Assembly (NCBI GenBank): GCA_965199765.1
Contig: CBDATC010000001.1
Location: forward strand, 434,001-498,000
Direction: 5' to 3'
From: JAPOXR01 sp965199765
GTDB lineage: Bacteria > Pseudomonadota > Alphaproteobacteria > Rhodobacterales > Rhodobacteraceae
DNA: 64,000 bases
In this document: positions 36,076-44,977 of the stretch, in pieces
Numbering within the stretch: the first letter of the stretch is position 1
How the letters are laid out: each line of letters starts with the position of its first letter
Program-made: the position numbers and the translations under genes
The notes under the pieces: model-generated
Told to the model about the DNA's origin: nothing
Seen by the model: the letters and a program-made list of their open reading frames with translations, nothing else
Databases searched by the model: none

Positions 36076-37169
36076 GAAGCATCAGCCTCGAAAACATTTC
36101 GCAATGCACTGCAACAAGCCTGCATATCCCCCTCGTATCCGATCGTTACGCGCAGACAATCGCCGTACGCAGGCGCAGTGAATCGTCGAACTGCGATTCC
36201 CTGCCGCCGTAATTCAAACGCTGTTTCCTCAGCTGATCTTCCCACCGCATCATCAAGTTCCAATAGTAAGAAATTTCCTTGGCTGGGATATACCCTGATC
36301 CCTAATGCCGAGAAGCGATCAGCAAATTCTGTGCGCAGTCGCAAGGTTTCGGACCGGACGAAATCCACGTGTTTCTGGTCCTTTAGGGCTGTCATCACAG
36401 CCGAAAGAGATGGCGTGGACAGCGGAAAAGTGTAGCAAAGCCTGTTCACCACATCGACAATCGCGGGCGATGCGTAGATCCATCCGGCGCGAGCGCCGGC
36501 GAGACCATAGACTTTGGAAAATGTCCGCGTGACCACGACATTTTCGCATTGCTCGGCGAGGCGCATGATTTCTGAAGGGTTGTCTTGATCCACATACTCG
36601 AAATACGCGCAGTCGACGATCAGAAGGACATTGGATGGCAAACCGGCATGCAGTCTGCGCACCTCTGACACCGGCAGATAGCTCCCGGACGGATTATCGG
36701 GATTCGCCAGATAGACCACACGAGTGCGGTTGGTAACGGACTCTAGAATCGCTTCGGGCAACGCTCCGAATTCTTTATCAGGCGCTGCTACAGGAACGGC
36801 GTCATTCGAATGCGCATAATTGGGAACCTTAAGATAAGAATTCGCCGACCGCACAAGCTCGTCCCCTGCGTTCAGATATGCTCGGGCCAGCCTGACCAAC
36901 AAATCATCGGAACCGCAGCCAATCGCAATTCTTGATGGATCCAGTCCATGAGCCTCAGCCAATGCTGGAACAAGTTGGTATTCTTGGTTCTCAATATATC
37001 TTTCAATACCAAACACAGCGGCTCTCGCGGATTCAACAACCGCGCTGCTCGGTCCAAACGCACTTTCGTTTGAATTCAAAAAAATTGAGACAGGACGCGA
37101 ATTGCTGGGCATGACAACCATGTGCTTGCGCACCTTGAGTATGCCAGGCTTTGGTATAGGGTCATTCAT
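36072..37169 (-). CDS. Class I/II aminotransferase, histidinol-phosphate aminotransferase-like
   Basis: This 365-residue PLP aminotransferase of fold type I is closest in layout to HisC. It has the LNSNESAFGPS N-terminal motif, GCGSDDLLVRLARAYL, YLANPDNPSGSYLP, VDCAYFEYVD and the PLP lysine in TRTFSKVYGLAGARAGW (Lys219). Its genomic partner is a two-subunit ThDP decarboxylase rather than his genes, so it probably deaminates an amino acid to the 2-oxo acid that the decarboxylase uses. The amino acid is not identifiable. It heads a minus-strand operon divergent from the Rieske operon. Confidence 0.85.
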   Translation of the reverse strand: MNDPIPKPGILKVRKHMVVMPSNSRPVSIFLNSNESAFGPSSAVVESARAAVFGIERYIENQEYQLVPALAEAHGLDPSRIAIGCGSDDLLVRLARAYLNAGDELVRSANSYLKVPNYAHSNDAVPVAAPDKEFGALPEAILESVTNRTRVVYLANPDNPSGSYLPVSEVRRLHAGLPSNVLLIVDCAYFEYVDQDNPSEIMRLAEQCENVVVTRTFSKVYGLAGARAGWIYASPAIVDVVNRLCYTFPLSTPSLSAVMTALKDQKHVDFVRSETLRLRTEFADRFSALGIRVYPSQGNFLLLELDDAVGRSAEETAFELRRQGIAVRRFTAPAYGDCLRVTIGYEGDMQACCSALRNVFEADAS

Positions 37170-37215
37170 GCCAATTGCACCGATAATGGAGCGCCAGAAT
37201 GGCTTAGGAATTTGA

Positions 37216-37225
37216 ATTGCGCAAT
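37216..37225. promoter_or_regulatory. Palindrome in aminotransferase/Rieske divergent promoter gap
   Basis: ATTGCGCAAT is a perfect 10-base palindrome and extends imperfectly on both sides (TTGA before, CGAA after). A second perfect palindrome, TGCAATTGCA, lies at 37263-37272. Both fall in the 150-base divergent gap and share an AATTGC core. They are candidate binding sites of one regulator; no regulator gene is adjacent. Confidence 0.35.
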
Positions 37226-37320
37226 CGAATTGTTATGCGATAAGGTGGAATCATTGAAGGTTTGCAATTGCATGGCAGACTTCTAACCGGTGATGTATTT
37301 GTCTTTAGGGGGATCAGCTA

Positions 37321-38685
37321 TTGGATCAATCTGATCCTAGATTTGCAGTTCCCCAAGGACGTTTCCAAGGGCACGATCAACAACAAGTTTGGCTCTCTGA
37401 GCCGGATCCCGAGCTCACACAAGTTGGCCCGGGAACACCCTGCGGTGAATATCTGCGCCGTTACTGGATGCCGGTCGCCATGACTGAACAGGTCGGCGAA
37501 ATGCCGTTCAGACTGCGAATTCTCGGAGAGGACTTGGTTTTGTTCCGCGAACTCGGCGGACAACTCGGACTGGTCCACCTGCACTGCCGACACAGAAATA
37601 TGTCGCTTGAATTCGGAATTGTCGAAGAAGGTGGCATCAGATGCAGCTACCATGGCTGGAAATACGGAATCGACGGAACCGTGTTGGATACGCCTTGCGA
37701 GCCGCCAGCCAGTCAAGTCCGGCACAAAGCCTGCTTGGGCGCCTATCCCGTCATTGAATTTAAAGGAATCGTTTTCGCCTATATGGGGCCAACCGAATCC
37801 AGACCGGCGTTTCCCATCATGGATACTTTTGACGAAAGCGGAGACGACATGCTGCCTTACCTGATCAATTCGCCATGCAATTGGCTGCAGGTCATGGAGA
37901 ATGCATGGGATCCTTTTCATGTCGTGTATCTGCATACCAAGGCAGTGCGAACGCAATTCATCGATGCATTCGCCGCGCTTCCACAGGTTGAATTTTATGA
38001 ACGTTCCTATGGCGACTTTTATACAAACACTCGCCGCGTTGGCGATATCGTTTGGATTCGAATTCATGACAAAATGCTGCCGAGCTTCACACAGAACGGC
38101 GGACATTTTCCGGTTCCCGACAACTCGCGCTACTTTGGACGCTGCGGGCTCAGCCGGTGGGTAACACCGGTTGACGACACACATACGCTGGTCATTGCGT
38201 GGAGGCACTTCCGCGAAGGCGATGATCCTCAGGGATTGACCGACAAAAATGAGGTCGGAATTGGAAAAACCGACTTCTACGGACAAAGCGGCGATCGGAG
38301 TTATAGCCAGCGCCAAGCTGACCCCGGAGATTACGATGCATGGGTATCGCAGGGACCGATCAATGTGCATTCGCGCGAGCAGCTTGCTTTTACAGATAGA
38401 GGCGTTGCCAAAGTTCGCCGCAAGCTGCGGAAAGCAATTCGTGCGCTGGCGGATGGGCGGATTCCCGCACAACCCGCCGATGCTTACCCTTCGCCGATAC
38501 CAACCTATGGGGGCGACACGATGCTGAGGATTCCGGTCCAGCCGGACCGTGACGACGCTGCGGTCGTAAAGGAAGTCGCGTACAATGTCGCCCGCATTTA
38601 TCAGAGTGCAGACGAGCTGAAGGGCGACGAAAGACGCCGCCAAATTATATCCGCACTCAAACAATACGAATCGGAATGGTCATGA
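37321..38685 (+). CDS. Rieske non-haem iron oxygenase, large subunit
   Basis: This 454-residue Rieske oxygenase alpha subunit hydroxylates or demethylates an aromatic or amine substrate using electrons from a reductase. The Rieske cluster ligands are Cys89/His91 (LHCRHRN) and Cys108/His111 (CSYHGWKYG). The mononuclear iron site is in NAWDPFHVVYLHT (His200, His205). It resembles phenoxybenzoate/phthalate-type dioxygenases. The TTG start is supported by a strong GGGGGA Shine-Dalgarno eight bases upstream and by the absence of a better start. Its stop overlaps the next gene (ATGA). No dedicated reductase is in the operon; the reductase half of the protein at 56-59 kb could serve, as speculation. 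Confidence 0.88.
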   Translation: MDQSDPRFAVPQGRFQGHDQQQVWLSEPDPELTQVGPGTPCGEYLRRYWMPVAMTEQVGEMPFRLRILGEDLVLFRELGGQLGLVHLHCRHRNMSLEFGIVEEGGIRCSYHGWKYGIDGTVLDTPCEPPASQVRHKACLGAYPVIEFKGIVFAYMGPTESRPAFPIMDTFDESGDDMLPYLINSPCNWLQVMENAWDPFHVVYLHTKAVRTQFIDAFAALPQVEFYERSYGDFYTNTRRVGDIVWIRIHDKMLPSFTQNGGHFPVPDNSRYFGRCGLSRWVTPVDDTHTLVIAWRHFREGDDPQGLTDKNEVGIGKTDFYGQSGDRSYSQRQADPGDYDAWVSQGPINVHSREQLAFTDRGVAKVRRKLRKAIRALADGRIPAQPADAYPSPIPTYGGDTMLRIPVQPDRDDAAVVKEVAYNVARIYQSADELKGDERRRQIISALKQYESEWS

Positions 38686-39305
38686 CACGGGTTTCGATAA
38701 ATCCAGGCAAGGTCGAATGGTCCGGTGAGGGTCATCAAATTCACCTGCGGACCGATGACGGCAAAACATCCGCGCTGGCTGCGCTGATACGCGCCGATCT
38801 GTCGCCCTTCGGGCGGGGACGGGTTGCTGTTGTTCTAGGTGAACCAGACAAAATGTGTGGATGGCCGAACGCCGCTAATCTGCTTCTCACCGACAACCAA
38901 CAGCTTGCAAGCTGGCTGATGAACGGTTGGGTTCATAATCTTCCCGCATTCTCTGCCAAAACCGGACTTCAGTCTTTAGGCTGGCTCCATCTTGAATCCT
39001 GCGTCACAAGTCTGGAACCACCGGATGTTGGCTTCAGCGCTCAAATCCGAGGTTCCGACCTTGAAGTTGAAATGATTTGGTCAGGCCTCACCGCGCCGGT
39101 CCCGTTTGAGGCCAATGCTGCGCGTTCACTCTCAGGAAAGTACGATGTCTACTCGGTCACGATGGTTTCGGAAACGGCAAGCCTTTCCGTAAATGGAACA
39201 GCTTTGGCGGGACGAACCCAAATCCACGCTCAGCCTGATGAACACTTGCTGCATTCATTTCTTTCATTCTCCGTGACCTACGTGGCCGCCACTGCTTCGG
39301 ATTGA
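38682..39305 (+). CDS. Protein of unknown family, paralog A of tandem pair
   Basis: I do not recognise this 207-residue protein. It starts MTRVSINPGKVEWSGEG by ATGA overlap with the Rieske gene. Visible features: a beta-rich N terminus, NAANLLLTDNQQLASWLM in the first half, and VEMIWSGLTAPVPFEAN plus an SLSVNGTALAG stretch later. There is no signal peptide, transmembrane segment or cysteine cluster. The next gene encodes a clear relative of the same length; matching landmarks are V(E/D)W(S/T)GE, PNLLLxD or ANLLLTD, a later IW motif and a VNG motif. Position suggests a subunit or partner of the oxygenase or of the DUF1116 protein. Confidence 0.75.
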   Translation: MTRVSINPGKVEWSGEGHQIHLRTDDGKTSALAALIRADLSPFGRGRVAVVLGEPDKMCGWPNAANLLLTDNQQLASWLMNGWVHNLPAFSAKTGLQSLGWLHLESCVTSLEPPDVGFSAQIRGSDLEVEMIWSGLTAPVPFEANAARSLSGKYDVYSVTMVSETASLSVNGTALAGRTQIHAQPDEHLLHSFLSFSVTYVAATASD

Positions 39306-39308
39306 ACC

Positions 39309-39932
39309 ATGCCTCTAAACGAACCCACTCCCCTTGGACAAGTCGATTGGACCGGTGAGAATCCAGGAATCTTGCTTAAAGGGCCAAACGGAGAATTTTC
39401 CGCCATGGCCCTGTTCTTTCGGGTCGCATGGTCGCCAGTCGGCGCGGGCCAGCTGCTTTTGCTCTATGGAACACCTGACAGCGCAGAGGCCGCGCCTGAT
39501 GCCCCAAATCTGCTCTTAGGTGACAGTCCTGAATTGGCTGACTTTCTGATGGAGCAATTTATCGGCAAGCTCGCCGCCTTCAAAAACGCCCCTCCGTTCG
39601 AAAATCTGAAATTTCACCATGCGCCACAGATTTCAAGTTCCGGTGATCCTATGGGCAGTCGGTATACTGAAACTGTTACCGGTCATGGGATTTCGGTCCA
39701 GCTGATATGGGAAGATCTTGAAGAACCCCGGGCTCTGGAACTTATGCCCGATCAGGTCGGAACCGGTGAGCACATCATGTTCACTGTGCTGGTGCCAGCG
39801 CAAAGGGCGTCGATATTCGTTAACGGCCGCCAACTTCCGGGCGAGGTTGGCACCAGGGTTCAAGCCGGTCAAGAAACAACTTCCGCATTTTTGTATTTCT
39901 CGGAGACTTGGATCATTCCTGAGGATGCTTGA
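39309..39932 (+). CDS. Protein of unknown family, paralog B of tandem pair
   Basis: This 207-residue protein is a paralog of the preceding gene product. It has GQVDWTGEN near the start, SPVGAGQLLLLYG, APNLLLGDSPELADFLM, VQLIWEDLEEPRALE and IFVNGRQLPGE, lining up in order with paralog A at roughly a quarter identity by eye. No signal peptide or membrane segment. It begins three bases after paralog A and ends just before the DUF1116 gene. The pair could form a heterodimer. Function unknown. Confidence 0.75.
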   Translation: MPLNEPTPLGQVDWTGENPGILLKGPNGEFSAMALFFRVAWSPVGAGQLLLLYGTPDSAEAAPDAPNLLLGDSPELADFLMEQFIGKLAAFKNAPPFENLKFHHAPQISSSGDPMGSRYTETVTGHGISVQLIWEDLEEPRALELMPDQVGTGEHIMFTVLVPAQRASIFVNGRQLPGEVGTRVQAGQETTSAFLYFSETWIIPEDA

Positions 39933-39935
39933 TCA

Positions 39936-41141
39936 TTGGCCCAGCATCGGCCTCATAGCGCTGACCGGATAGCTTTTGACAAGGCGATGGTCGCACGACC
40001 AGTCTGGAACGCCTTGATTCCAGCTTCCCAGCTGCCGCTGGAAAGAAACGTAATGCTGCATGCCGGGCCTTCACTTGAGAACACCGGCTCAATTCCGCAG
40101 CCGATTCTGAATTCGGCGGCAGTCGCCGCTGTCTTTGAAGGATTAGCGGAGAGTTTTGACGAAGCTGAGCGCTTAATTCAAACTGGCCGGATCTTGCTTC
40201 GTCCCGCTCAGGATTACGGAGTGGTCACGCCTTTGGCGGCTGTTGTTTCCGCGTCGATGCTTCTGCAATCCGTGTATGATGCGCATGGCGGACGAGTTCG
40301 CGTCTTTTCTCCCATTAACGGCGGAAACGGCCCCGCCCCCCGACTTGGCCTCCGGACTGAGTCTGCTCTCGAGCATCTGATCTGGATGAATGGCGCGTTT
40401 GCTGAAACGTTTGGAATGGGAATCGCCGAGGGTATTGATCTCGCTGCGATAGCGGCATCCGCAATGCTGCAGGGGGATGATTGCCATGGACGCACAGTCG
40501 CTGGCACGAGAATCCTTATCGATGAGCTGCAGCAGAGGGCGGGCGACAAATTCAAAGGCAATCGAACCTTCGAATTCATGGTTAATTCTCCGAGCCTGTT
40601 CCTAAATCTGTGGATGGCGGCTACCAAATGCGCTTTGAAAGCGGCAGAAGGAGTTGCAGATTCTGCTTTGGTCACAGCAGCTGGAGGAAATGGAAGGGAA
40701 GTGGGACTTCAGATTTCCGGGCTGCCAGGCCGGTGGTTCACAACCCAATCCTCACCACCGATCGGAAAGATCGATTCCTCGGTTTCCCCGGCCCGCGCTT
40801 TGTCAGCGATAGGCGACAGCGCGATTGTGGACGCGTTTGGGCTCGGCGCCATGGCGATCGAACTGGCCCCTGAGCAGCAAAAAGCGCTATCGGAATTTCT
40901 TCCGCGGGATTTTGACAATCGGCGGGAGCAGTTGCCGATCGGACGTCACTTTGGGCTGGGTGAACTTAAAATCAGGCTTGGTCTTTCGTGCCGCCATGTG
41001 GCTGCTCATGGAAGCGGTCCAGCCATTGCTCTGGGAATCCTGGACAATGAAGGTGAACTCGGTCGAATCGGAGGTGGAATTTACTGTATGCCTCCAGAAC
41101 CGTTCCTTGCAGCAATTCGTGCGTTGGAAACTCGGCATTGA
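39936..41141 (+). CDS. DUF1116 protein, AllG/YlbE-like
   Basis: This protein of about 400 residues carries the DUF1116 pattern of YlbE/AllG. That protein is linked to FdrA (AllF) and AllH in oxamate/carbamoyl chemistry of allantoin breakdown. Landmarks: VMLHAGPSL, GVVTPLAAVVSASM, INGGNGPAPRLG, LIWMNGAFA, MLQGDDCHGRTVAG, FLNLWMAATK, SALVTAAGGNGREVGLQISG with RWFTTQSSPPIG, and AIGDSAIVDAFGLGAMA. The expected FdrA and AllH partners are absent; instead the operon holds a Rieske oxygenase and two unknown paralogs. The start is uncertain: TTG 39936 follows the previous stop closely, ATG 39987 is an alternative. Confidence 0.8.
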   Translation: MAQHRPHSADRIAFDKAMVARPVWNALIPASQLPLERNVMLHAGPSLENTGSIPQPILNSAAVAAVFEGLAESFDEAERLIQTGRILLRPAQDYGVVTPLAAVVSASMLLQSVYDAHGGRVRVFSPINGGNGPAPRLGLRTESALEHLIWMNGAFAETFGMGIAEGIDLAAIAASAMLQGDDCHGRTVAGTRILIDELQQRAGDKFKGNRTFEFMVNSPSLFLNLWMAATKCALKAAEGVADSALVTAAGGNGREVGLQISGLPGRWFTTQSSPPIGKIDSSVSPARALSAIGDSAIVDAFGLGAMAIELAPEQQKALSEFLPRDFDNRREQLPIGRHFGLGELKIRLGLSCRHVAAHGSGPAIALGILDNEGELGRIGGGIYCMPPEPFLAAIRALETRH

Positions 41142-41195
41142 AACCAATTCCATAACAGTTTGATTCAATCGAACATTGCAGAATTTGCAATGGCT

Positions 41196-41705
41196 TCATA
41201 CCTCTGAATCAAGCGCCGCATAACCGGCAATGCGCGAAAAATAATCTTCCATCATTGCGGTAAGCGAGTTCTCGAATGCAAGTTCCCAATGGCTGGACTG
41301 TTGAATCAAAAGCGCCCTTTCTCCAAAGACTTCTGTGAAGGTCGCCGCGTCTTCTTTCAATTCCTCGAAGTCAAGTGACGTCGCTACTGCAAGCGCATCA
41401 TTCATTCCCGATCCGCTTAGGCGATAAAACACCCATAGATCGGATACCAGTTCAATGAGAATGTCAGGGCGCTGCGAAGCAGGTTTGATTTCCCGCAGCA
41501 ATTGGTCTTCCACCCTGAGCGGAGCTCGCAGCAGCCAATGGCATGGCGCAACCCGATAAGATGTCATCTCGCCGAATGACGAAGTCGAATTGGACTGCTC
41601 CGGCAGCTTCAGACCAAAACTGCCGAGTAATTCCCCGACTGCCGGACGGCGTCCCTTGATATCAAGCAGAGCAGCCTGCGGCCTGCGGCTGAATTCAAAC
41701 GTCAT
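41196..41705 (-). CDS. soxG: Sarcosine oxidase gamma subunit
   Basis: SoxG is the small gamma subunit of heterotetrameric sarcosine oxidase. The 169-residue protein shows the family pattern: early GELLGSFGLKLPEQ, the CHWLLRAP segment, DLWVFYRLSGSGMNDALAVATSLDF, then a final FENSLTAMMEDYF. It lies 7 bases after soxA and closes the soxBDAG unit. It is convergent with the DUF1116 gene; the two stops are 55 bases apart. Confidence 0.85.
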   Translation of the reverse strand: MTFEFSRRPQAALLDIKGRRPAVGELLGSFGLKLPEQSNSTSSFGEMTSYRVAPCHWLLRAPLRVEDQLLREIKPASQRPDILIELVSDLWVFYRLSGSGMNDALAVATSLDFEELKEDAATFTEVFGERALLIQQSSHWELAFENSLTAMMEDYFSRIAGYAALDSEV

Positions 41706-41712
41706 GGCCGTG

Positions 41713-44706
41713 TCAGCTCCTCAGTTTTTCACCCGACGGGTCATAGGCGCAGAATCCTGTCACGGTCGCTTCAATAATTTCGTTCGACAACCGAATATGA
41801 ACTGTCTCACCATGACGCGCCTTGCCATCCATCAGCAACGCGAGCGAAACTGAACGGCCGCAGCATTCCGACCAAACAGAAGCGGTGACAAAGCCTTCGC
41901 TTGGCTCGCGCCTTCCGCCCGGAGTTAACGGCGCTCCTTCCGGCGCCACACGCTGGCTGTCCTTGGTTGCAAGACCCACCAGTTCGCGCCTCGGTCTGCC
42001 CGACATGCGCCGCAAAAATACCGAATGTCTGCCAAGGTACTCCTTCTTCTTTGACATTGCCCAACCCAGACCGAGGTCAATCGGGTCTGCGGTTCCGTCA
42101 ACTTCGTGGCCAAGCGACAGAAATCCCTTTTCCACCCGCAGGACATGATTGGTTTCCGAACCGATGGGCTGGATACCGAAGTCCGACCCGACCTCGATGA
42201 TTTTTTCCCACAATGGCCGGAGATCCCTTGCTCTCACATTGATCTCAAACGAAAGCTCCCCGGTGAAACTGACCCGGGCAACTCGCGACTTAAATCCGGC
42301 AACTACACCTTCTCGTATTCCCATGAACGGAAATGCCTCATTGGAAATATCGATTTCCGTTCCCAGTTCCTGAACCAAGTCCCGCGCTTTCGGTCCGCAG
42401 ATTGTCGCGTTCATCCATTGACAGGTGAGGTCGGTGATCTGCACCTGCCATTCAGGCCTTTCGACAGCAAGAAACTTTCTGATATGTTGGTACACCAGCG
42501 AGGTGTTTCCTGTTGAAGTGGACATCAAATATTCGTGCGGGCTGATTCTAAAGCTCACACCGTCGTCGAGAATCACTCCGGCGTCGGTTAGCATAATGCC
42601 GTAGCGTCCCTGTCCTTCCGGCAGATCCGAAAACACGCCGGTATAGATCATGTCGAGCAATCGACCGGCGTCTCGTCCTTTAATCGCAAAAGTCCCGAGC
42701 GGCGAACCGTCATAAACCGCGACACCGGTTCGAACAGCCATCGCTTCGCGATTGACCGCATCAAGCATGGATTCACCCGGTCTGGGGAAATACCCGGGCC
42801 GTCTCCAGCGGGCCCCGGCTTCGTACATCACCGCATCCTGAGCAATATTCCATTTTGTCACCGGCGTATGCTTGAACGGCAGGATAACAGAATCTTCGCG
42901 TATGCCTTGAATGGACCCAAAGGAAACAGGAGCGAGCGGCGACCGAAACGTGGTAACTCCAACCTCTTCCATCGATTTTCCGGTTATGCGGGCTATCGCT
43001 CCAATGACATTGATATTCCCAGTGCGTCCTTGATCGATTCCCATTCCCGCGGTGGTATATCGCTTAACATGCTCCACCGATCGATATCCCTCTCTTACCG
43101 CTAAATGAATATCCGAGAGAGTCACATCATTCATTACATCGACAAAGGATTTACCCGGCTTGACCGGCGTGTCGGAATGCCACCAAGACTGAACCCCGTA
43201 GGCAGGCGATGGCGAACATTCATAGGTGTATGTTTGGCTTGGAATACCAGCGCTGCCTTCCACTGAGTTCGCCGCATGCAGTTCCGACAAAATCTTTTCA
43301 CCAGCTTGATTGCCGCCGTGAATCACGGTCGACAGTTCAAAACCGCCAGCTGCCGCGCCGGCGCAACAGATCCTTCCATCATCAGACGATACAACGCACG
43401 CCGCCTCCATCCGCGTGCCATCCGGTACAAATGATGCAGTAACGTGATCAAATGCAATCGGCTTCCTTGCCTGCGACCAAAGTTGAAGGGCGGGGTTCCA
43501 ACCACCGGATACGACCAACAGATCGCACTTCAAATTCTCTGTTTGGAGGCCTTTGCGTTTTCGTATCTCAACACCGCGCACGCTTTTTCTGCCTAAAACC
43601 CGTGTGATTTCCGCCCCCGCAATCATACGGATTCCCGCGGCTTTATATTCCGGCAAAAGCGGCGGGTGTTGCCGGATGTCGACAACCGCTGCGATATCTA
43701 TCTTCGCCCGCCTTAAAGCCGAAACGGTCTCGTAGACACTGTCATTGTTTGCAAACACGACCGCCCGATTTCCGGGCCTGACCGCAAATCTGTTGATGTA
43801 GCTGTTCACAGCCGATGCCAGCATGACCCCGGGACGGTCATTGCCCGCAAACACAAGCATTCTTTCAATCGCACCGGTGGCGAGAATGAGTCTGTTAGTT
43901 CTAATCCTCCAGTTTCGTTCCAGTCTTCCATCTTGCAATTTTTCGCTGGCCAGAACCAAGTTGTGCTCCCGGCAAGCCCAAACCATTGTGTTTTGCAAAA
44001 ATCTGACATTGCCCGCGTCCCGGAGATCAGATGCGATTTCCGATGCCCAGTCTGCACCATGCAGCCCGTCAATCTCTGCCGGACAATCCAGCAGACGTCC
44101 GCCAGGCATGGTGTCGCGGTCTGCAATCAAAACACGCAGGCCGCTTTGCGCAGCGCAGCGCGCTGCCGCTAGTCCCGCCGCACCCGCGCCAACCACCAAA
44201 ACGTCGCAATGATGGTTTCGCACTTCAAAGGAACCGTCCGCCGGCGCGGTGGCAGGCGCCGCAGCCAACCCCGCGGCTCTTCGGATAAACGGCTCATAAA
44301 GTTTCCAGCTCGGCCAGAAAAACGTCTTGTAATAAAAGGCAGCTGGAATGAACGGCGCCAAAATCTGGTTGATGCCGCCAAGATCAAACGCCGGTGATGG
44401 CCAGCAATTGACCGACCGCACCTGCAGACCTTGGCGTAAATTGACCATGGTAGCCTGCAAATTGCCGGAAGCCTGATCACCAAGCAATTGTACGACACCG
44501 CCAGGTTCTTCGTAACCTGATGAAACGATGCCGCGCGGACGGTGATATTTGAAACTCCGTCCAATAAGCTTCACATCGCTGGCGAGCAGAGCTGAAGCCA
44601 CGGTATCGCCATTGAATCCAGAATATGTTCTTCCATTGAATGTGAATTCAATCACTTTGTTGCGGTCAATGATGCCGCCCTCGGGCAGCCGATTTACTCC
44701 ATTCAC
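41713..44706 (-). CDS. soxA: Sarcosine oxidase alpha subunit
   Basis: SoxA (997 residues) holds the NAD(H)-binding and tetrahydrofolate-binding parts of heterotetrameric sarcosine oxidase. The enzyme demethylates sarcosine to glycine and passes the methyl group to tetrahydrofolate as 5,10-methylene-THF. N terminus: EFTFNGRTYSGFNGDTVASALL with the SFKYHRPRGI motif, then a Rossmann domain VLVVGAGAAGLAAARCAAQ near 170. The second half is a GcvT/aminomethyltransferase-type folate domain (ending around LRVEKGFLSLGHEVDGTADPIDLGLGW). The start is GTG at 44706, just inside the soxD stop. Length and order are normal. Confidence 0.93.
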   Translation of the reverse strand: MNGVNRLPEGGIIDRNKVIEFTFNGRTYSGFNGDTVASALLASDVKLIGRSFKYHRPRGIVSSGYEEPGGVVQLLGDQASGNLQATMVNLRQGLQVRSVNCWPSPAFDLGGINQILAPFIPAAFYYKTFFWPSWKLYEPFIRRAAGLAAAPATAPADGSFEVRNHHCDVLVVGAGAAGLAAARCAAQSGLRVLIADRDTMPGGRLLDCPAEIDGLHGADWASEIASDLRDAGNVRFLQNTMVWACREHNLVLASEKLQDGRLERNWRIRTNRLILATGAIERMLVFAGNDRPGVMLASAVNSYINRFAVRPGNRAVVFANNDSVYETVSALRRAKIDIAAVVDIRQHPPLLPEYKAAGIRMIAGAEITRVLGRKSVRGVEIRKRKGLQTENLKCDLLVVSGGWNPALQLWSQARKPIAFDHVTASFVPDGTRMEAACVVSSDDGRICCAGAAAGGFELSTVIHGGNQAGEKILSELHAANSVEGSAGIPSQTYTYECSPSPAYGVQSWWHSDTPVKPGKSFVDVMNDVTLSDIHLAVREGYRSVEHVKRYTTAGMGIDQGRTGNINVIGAIARITGKSMEEVGVTTFRSPLAPVSFGSIQGIREDSVILPFKHTPVTKWNIAQDAVMYEAGARWRRPGYFPRPGESMLDAVNREAMAVRTGVAVYDGSPLGTFAIKGRDAGRLLDMIYTGVFSDLPEGQGRYGIMLTDAGVILDDGVSFRISPHEYLMSTSTGNTSLVYQHIRKFLAVERPEWQVQITDLTCQWMNATICGPKARDLVQELGTEIDISNEAFPFMGIREGVVAGFKSRVARVSFTGELSFEINVRARDLRPLWEKIIEVGSDFGIQPIGSETNHVLRVEKGFLSLGHEVDGTADPIDLGLGWAMSKKKEYLGRHSVFLRRMSGRPRRELVGLATKDSQRVAPEGAPLTPGGRREPSEGFVTASVWSECCGRSVSLALLMDGKARHGETVHIRLSNEIIEATVTGFCAYDPSGEKLRS

Positions 44707-44707
44707 T

Positions 44708-44968
44708 TCAGCGGCCCTTTATTTCGGTAGCTGGAGTTTCATGGGTCTTGGTATCACGCGCAATTTGAACCCATTCTCCGCAGCCTTTCGAATGCCACCA
44801 CCATTCCCGGACAATTCCGACCGGGTTGTGCGGGCAGGTAAGATAATCTATCCACTCTTCATCACCGAGTTCTGCGGCGGTTTCTGGACGCCGAGGCGCG
44901 CACGGGCCGCCATAAGTGAATTCCCGTTCGTCTCTCAGACCACAGAATGGACAGTTAATCCGCAGCAT
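44708..44968 (-). CDS. soxD: Sarcosine oxidase delta subunit
   Basis: SoxD is the small zinc-containing delta subunit of about 86 residues. It has the N-terminal INCPFCGLRDEREFTYGG with the first zinc cysteines (Cys6, Cys9 from the ATG at 44968) and the C-terminal WWWHSKGCGEWVQI with further ligands. A TTG lies one codon upstream; I use the ATG. It lies between soxB and soxA with very short gaps. Confidence 0.92.
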   Translation of the reverse strand: MLRINCPFCGLRDEREFTYGGPCAPRRPETAAELGDEEWIDYLTCPHNPVGIVREWWWHSKGCGEWVQIARDTKTHETPATEIKGR

Positions 44969-44977
44969 CAACGCACC

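Noticed and set aside
37318..38664. 448-codon minus-strand frame opposite the Rieske oxygenase
   Set aside because: Long but with no family features; the Rieske frame has cluster and iron motifs.
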